Notes under the pieces: model-generated | Told to the model about the DNA's origin: nothing | The model's input: only the letters and a program-made list of their open reading frames with translations | Databases searched by the model: none | Program-made: the position numbers and the translations under genes | Origin: CAYRNY01 sp964425755 | GTDB taxonomy: Bacteria > Chloroflexota > Anaerolineae > Aggregatilineales > Aggregatilineaceae | DNA: 64,000 bases | Direction of reading: 5' to 3' | NCBI GenBank assembly: GCA_964425755.1 | Contig: CAYRNY010000015.1 | Location: 1 to 64,000, forward strand | Shown: positions 60,303 to 64,000 of the stretch, in pieces | Position numbering within the stretch: position 1 is the first letter of the stretch | Layout of the letters: every line of letters begins with the position of its first letter

Positions 60303-62684
60303 ATGGGCAGTAATCTGCCGCACAATGCCCCGGCGGGGTTTGACCAGGTCGTGCGCCTGGATAGCTGGCAACTCTCGCATGATGCCGTGCACCTTACCGG
60401 CGAAACGGCGCGCGGCCAGCGAATGGCGGTAGCACTGCGTGCCGTGTCAGACGCCATCTGGCGGTTGACCGCCGTCCCGCCGGGTGGCCGCGTCGATCCC
60501 CCGACGGGGATGATCGTGGGGGATGACGGTCCCCCGGTCGCGCTGCAGGTTGAGGAAACCGATACCGGGCTGAGCGTCTCCGGCCCGGCGCTGGCGTTGC
60601 ACGTGGATCGCGATCCCTGGATGCTGCGCTTTGAAGACCGGCACGGCACGGCCATCTGCTGCGAAAACCCGAGCGATATCGACGGGCTGGGCCGCCCCTT
60701 CGTCTTGCCGCTGGGATACTTCCGCGACCAGAGTGGCGCACTGCGCGTCACCGAGTCGTTCCATCTGCGCCCGGACGAACACCTGTACGGCCTGGGCGAG
60801 AAGTTCACCCCGCTGGACAAGCAACAGCAACGTATCGTGACCTGGACTCAAGATGCGTTTGGCTCGACCAGCGAGCGCGCGCACAAAAACATCCCGTTCC
60901 TGCTCAGCACGCGGGGCTACGGCGTGTTTCTCGATACCGGCGCGCGGATCGTTTGGGACCTGGGCAACGTGTCGTGCCAGTCGTATACGCTGACGGTTCA
61001 CAGCGGCGCGCTGGATGCCTACATCATCTACGGCCCTGATCCCGGCGCGATCCTGGCGCGGTACACGGCGCTGACCGGGCGCGCCTCCGTGCCGCCCAAG
61101 TGGACGTTCGGCCTGTGGATATCCTCAACCGGTGCGTACCGCGACCAGGACGCCATGCAACGGCTGATCGATGGGCTGGACGCGCACGATTTCCCGGCGG
61201 ACGTGGTGCATATTGATACGTGGTGGATGAGGTGGCGCAAGTACTGCGATTTTCGTTGGGACCGCGAGGCATTCCCGGATGTGGAAGGCTTCATCGCGGA
61301 CCTGCACGCCAGAGGATATCGCCTCTCGCTGTGGGAACACCCGTACATCTCCGTCGAGAGCGACCTGTATGAAGAGGGATGTCGAAACGGTTATTTCGTC
61401 ACGCGGCCTGATGGCGACGTGTACGTGATCGATTACGGCCTGTCGCTGGCCCCGCGCCCGGATGGTGTGGTGCGAGTTGCCACGCCGGAGACCGCGTGGA
61501 ACGCGCGCGTGGCGATCGTCGACATGACCAATGCGGACGCGGTCGCGTGGTTCCAGGACCTGCACCGGCCCGTACTGCGGATGGGCGCGGACGTGTTCAA
61601 GACGGACTTCGGCGAGGATATCCCGGAAGACGCCGTGTTCAGTGACGGGCAGACCGGGGCGACCATGCACAACCTCTACCCGCTGTACTATAACCGCGCG
61701 GTGTTCGAGGTGACGCAGCAGGAACGCGGCTACGGCGTGGTCTGGGGCCGCGCGGGCACAGCAGGCAGCCAGCGTTACCCGATCTGCTGGTCCGGCGATC
61801 CGGCGGCGGATTTCGACAGTCTGGCCGGCACGCTTCGCGGCGGCCTGTCGATCGGTTTGTCGGGCGTCCCGTTCTGGAGCCATGATATCGGCGCGTTCCG
61901 GGGGATGCCTACGCCTGAGCTGTACGTGCGTTGGGCGCAGTTTGGGTTGCTCAGCTCACACAGCCGCATGCACGGCGACAGCCCGCGCGAACCCTGGCAT
62001 TTCGGCCCGGAAGCCACATCCATCGTGCGGAAATACGTCAAGCTGCGCTACCGCCTGTTCCCGTACCTGTACAGCACGGCGCACGAGGCCAGCCGGACCG
62101 GGCTGCCGGTGATTCGCGCCATGCCGCTCGCGTTCCCCGATGATGAAAGCACGCATGGGCATGATCTGCAGTACATGCTGGGTCCCTGGTTGCTGGTCGC
62201 GCCGGTCTACACCAGCGGCGGGACGCGCCCGGTCTATCTTCCGGCGGGGCGTTGGCATGATTACTGGACGGGTGCGGCCTACGACGGCCCAGCTAACCTG
62301 CGTGTCGATGCGCCGCTGGACACGCTGCCTTTGTTCGTCCGGGGCGGTGCGATCATCCCCATGATGGCGGACGCGAAGCGCATTCCAGAGAATCTCGTCG
62401 ATCCGTTGATCGTCGAACTCTATCCGCACGGCGAAAGCGACTACCAACTGATCGAAGACGAAGGCGTGACGGCGTTTACCTGCAACGCGGAGCCGGCGCG
62501 CATGACTTGTAGCATTGCCGGTCACACGGCGCGCCGCTTCATCTTGCGCATCAAACAGCGGCCAGACCTGGAACACGTGCGCGTCGCTCAGGGACGGCTT
62601 GTCGCGCAGTCGCGTTTGGATGACGGTACCTTCGAGCTGCAGTTTGACGCGTCCGACGTGCTGCAGTTCGAATGCACGCCGTAA
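60303..62684 (+). CDS. Glycoside hydrolase family 31 (alpha-xylosidase/alpha-glucosidase)
   Basis: This 793-residue enzyme cleaves alpha-linked xylosides or glucosides with retention. The nucleophile is Asp435 in KTDFGEDIPEDAVF and the acid/base region is RAGTAGSQRYPICWSGDPAA. The N-terminal beta domain includes RPDEHLYGLGEKFTPLDK, and the barrel has FGLWISSTGAYRDQDAMQRL and VVHIDTWWMRWRKYCDFRWD. The KTDFGE context is closer to YicI-type alpha-xylosidases than to maltase-type enzymes. No signal peptide is present, so it works on imported oligosaccharides. It lies in one transcript with the UroD-like gene. Confidence 0.9.
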   Translation: MGSNLPHNAPAGFDQVVRLDSWQLSHDAVHLTGETARGQRMAVALRAVSDAIWRLTAVPPGGRVDPPTGMIVGDDGPPVALQVEETDTGLSVSGPALALHVDRDPWMLRFEDRHGTAICCENPSDIDGLGRPFVLPLGYFRDQSGALRVTESFHLRPDEHLYGLGEKFTPLDKQQQRIVTWTQDAFGSTSERAHKNIPFLLSTRGYGVFLDTGARIVWDLGNVSCQSYTLTVHSGALDAYIIYGPDPGAILARYTALTGRASVPPKWTFGLWISSTGAYRDQDAMQRLIDGLDAHDFPADVVHIDTWWMRWRKYCDFRWDREAFPDVEGFIADLHARGYRLSLWEHPYISVESDLYEEGCRNGYFVTRPDGDVYVIDYGLSLAPRPDGVVRVATPETAWNARVAIVDMTNADAVAWFQDLHRPVLRMGADVFKTDFGEDIPEDAVFSDGQTGATMHNLYPLYYNRAVFEVTQQERGYGVVWGRAGTAGSQRYPICWSGDPAADFDSLAGTLRGGLSIGLSGVPFWSHDIGAFRGMPTPELYVRWAQFGLLSSHSRMHGDSPREPWHFGPEATSIVRKYVKLRYRLFPYLYSTAHEASRTGLPVIRAMPLAFPDDESTHGHDLQYMLGPWLLVAPVYTSGGTRPVYLPAGRWHDYWTGAAYDGPANLRVDAPLDTLPLFVRGGAIIPMMADAKRIPENLVDPLIVELYPHGESDYQLIEDEGVTAFTCNAEPARMTCSIAGHTARRFILRIKQRPDLEHVRVAQGRLVAQSRLDDGTFELQFDASDVLQFECTP

Positions 62685-62713
62685 GAATAACGGCGCTTTA
62701 CTGGGCGCTGCCG

Positions 62714-63998
62714 CTAGATGACGCCGCCCAGCATCCAGGGTATGAATTCATGGCGACCAATGCCTTGTGCTTCGGATGCGGACGGTTGGCCGGAAGCCAC
62801 GGCGACCAGCAGGTCCAGTAAATCCCGCGCCACGGCATGTTGGGATTCCCCGTTCAGGACTCTGCCCGCATTGAAATCCATGTCGTCGTGCATGTGCTCA
62901 AAGGTGGCGGTGTTCGTGGCGATCTTGATGCTTGGGGCCGCCGCGCAGCCAAAGACGGAACCGCGCCCGGTGGAAAACAGCACGATGGTGCAGCCACCGG
63001 CGACCTGTCCGGTAACTGACACGGGATCGTAGCCGGGCGTGTCCATAAAGACCAGACCCCGGGCGGTGATCGGTTCGGCGTAATCGTAGACAGCCACAAG
63101 CGGGGACCGTCCACCCTTGGCGACGGCCCCTAAAGATTTTTCGTAGATCGTCGTCAGCCCGCCCGCTTTGTTGCCCGTGCTGGGGTTGTTGTCGATCGCC
63201 AGGTCAAACTTCGACGTATAGTCGTGCCACCACGCGATCTTGGCGCTAATGGCCTGGCCGATCTCCGGCTGTGCGGCGCGATCGATCAGCAGGTGTTCGG
63301 CGCCGTATAGCTCCGGCGTCTCGGCGAGCACGGCGGTGCCGCCTTGCCGGACGATCGCGTCACTGACCAGGCCGATCACCGGGTTGGCCGTGACGCCCGA
63401 CCAGCTATCGCTGCCCCCGCACTGCAGCGCGACCGTCAATTCGGAAATGGGCTGCTGGCTACGTTGGAAGGTGTTCGCAGTCTCCAGCAAGCCTTCGACG
63501 GCGGCGATACCGGCGGCCACCGTGTTACGCACGCCGCCCGATTCCTGGATCGTCATGATGGCTGTTCGATTGGCATCCAACGCATGGTTTGCGACCAGTT
63601 CAGCGGCCTGGTTGACCTCACAGCCCAACCCGACCAGTAGCGCGCCGGCGACGTTTGGGTGACGCGCGATTCCGGCCAGTGTGCGCTGTAACACCTTGTA
63701 GTTGGGGCTGCCCACCCGGTCGGTACAGCCAAAGGCGTGAGTGATCGGGATCGCGCCGTCCACGTTCGGAAAAGCTTGCAGGCGCTCCGGCGTGAAATGC
63801 GCGGCGATCGCGTGGCATACGTGCGCCGAACAGTTCACGGTGGCGATAACGGCGATGTAGTTACGCGTCCCCACGTGCCCGGACTCGCGTTTGAAGCCCT
63901 GGAACGTCTGGGGTGGTGCTTCGGGAGTGTCTTCAACTGGTTGCTGGAGCCGCGCCACACGCGCGCTGTCGCGGCTAACCGGTCGAAGCGTAACGTTA
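62714..63998 (-). CDS. UxaA-family (altronate/galactarate dehydratase-type) enzyme, 5' end outside window
   Basis: This protein matches the large catalytic domain of the UxaA/GarD family, which dehydrates sugar acids such as altronate or galactarate. Motifs are GFKRESGHVGTRNYIAVIAT near its visible start, ALQCGGSDSWSGVTANPVIG, GGLTTIYEKSLGAVAKGGRS and FMDTPGYDPVSVTGQVAGGC. A GTG at 63958 could serve as a start, but the frame stays open to the end of the sequence, so the gene is probably cut by the window edge and may carry a SAF domain upstream. It is convergent with the GH31 gene. Confidence 0.85.
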   Translation of the reverse strand, partial: NVTLRPVSRDSARVARLQQPVEDTPEAPPQTFQGFKRESGHVGTRNYIAVIATVNCSAHVCHAIAAHFTPERLQAFPNVDGAIPITHAFGCTDRVGSPNYKVLQRTLAGIARHPNVAGALLVGLGCEVNQAAELVANHALDANRTAIMTIQESGGVRNTVAAGIAAVEGLLETANTFQRSQQPISELTVALQCGGSDSWSGVTANPVIGLVSDAIVRQGGTAVLAETPELYGAEHLLIDRAAQPEIGQAISAKIAWWHDYTSKFDLAIDNNPSTGNKAGGLTTIYEKSLGAVAKGGRSPLVAVYDYAEPITARGLVFMDTPGYDPVSVTGQVAGGCTIVLFSTGRGSVFGCAAAPSIKIATNTATFEHMHDDMDFNAGRVLNGESQHAVARDLLDLLVAVASGQPSASEAQGIGRHEFIPWMLGGVI

Positions 63999-64000
63999 TG

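Noticed and set aside
62685..62713. Possible shared terminator between the convergent GH31 and UxaA genes
   Set aside because: The GGCGC repeats are direct rather than inverted and do not form a stable stem.

Overview
The window is one high-GC bacterial stretch with no rRNA, tRNA, CRISPR array or transposase that I could find. The printed sequence ends at base 63998. Gene style suggests a Chloroflexota organism of the Anaerolineae/Aggregatilinea kind: many sugar and sugar-acid ABC importers next to UroD-like, FGGY, ROK and Gfo/Idh/MocA genes, bacterial SH3 repeats in a large protein, a DUF4340 remnant, and a large phage-tail-like locus. The assignment rests on gene content only and is moderate in confidence.

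Region A (1-9794, + strand) is a ribose-type ABC importer operon (binding protein, double ATPase, two permeases) followed by an SMP-30-like lactonase, an FAD oxidoreductase, a phosphotriesterase-like lactonase and an FGGY kinase. A promoter with two copies of TGGTNCGNACC precedes it. Region B (9822-19675, - strand) is a Dpp-type importer (binding protein, DppB, DppC, no ATPases) with an HpaI-type aldolase, two DapA-like lyases, a UroD-like protein and a DMT exporter. An IclR regulator stands at its head and a divergent D-2-hydroxyacid dehydrogenase lies beyond it (19981-20952). A decayed DUF4340 fragment closes the operon.

Region C (21110-45087, + strand) is the most interesting part: a tightly packed 20-gene extracellular contractile injection system (eCIS). 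It runs sheath, tube, gp51-like chaperone, proline-rich protein, DUF4255 cap, AAA+ ATPase, small protein, DUF4157 effector candidate, 73-residue protein, Pvc7-like tube adaptor, LysM protein, gp27-like hub, gp5-like spike, PAAR-like tip, gp25, two gp6/J-like baseplate proteins, gpI-like protein, DUF6519 protein and a membrane protein, closed by a strong intrinsic terminator. Unusual points are an SH3 pair inserted in the cap protein, a metalloprotease-glycine zipper-JAB-like effector candidate with a small partner gene, a beta-helix fused to the gpI-like protein, no recognisable tape measure, and a terminal membrane protein that could anchor the particle.

Region D (45279-63998) holds a cupin, a Zn alcohol dehydrogenase and a glycoside-utilisation cluster. 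On the - strand are GH38 alpha-mannosidase, UroD-like, binding protein, Gfo/Idh/MocA and ROK genes. Divergent from them are two MalF/MalG-type permeases (the first with a long extra membrane domain), a ferritin-like protein of unknown function, a third UroD-like protein and a GH31 alpha-xylosidase-like enzyme. A partial UxaA-family dehydratase runs off the right end. A TGTMTAGACA operator occurs twice in the divergent promoter region and once on the promoter of the third UroD-like gene, suggesting one GntR-type regulon.
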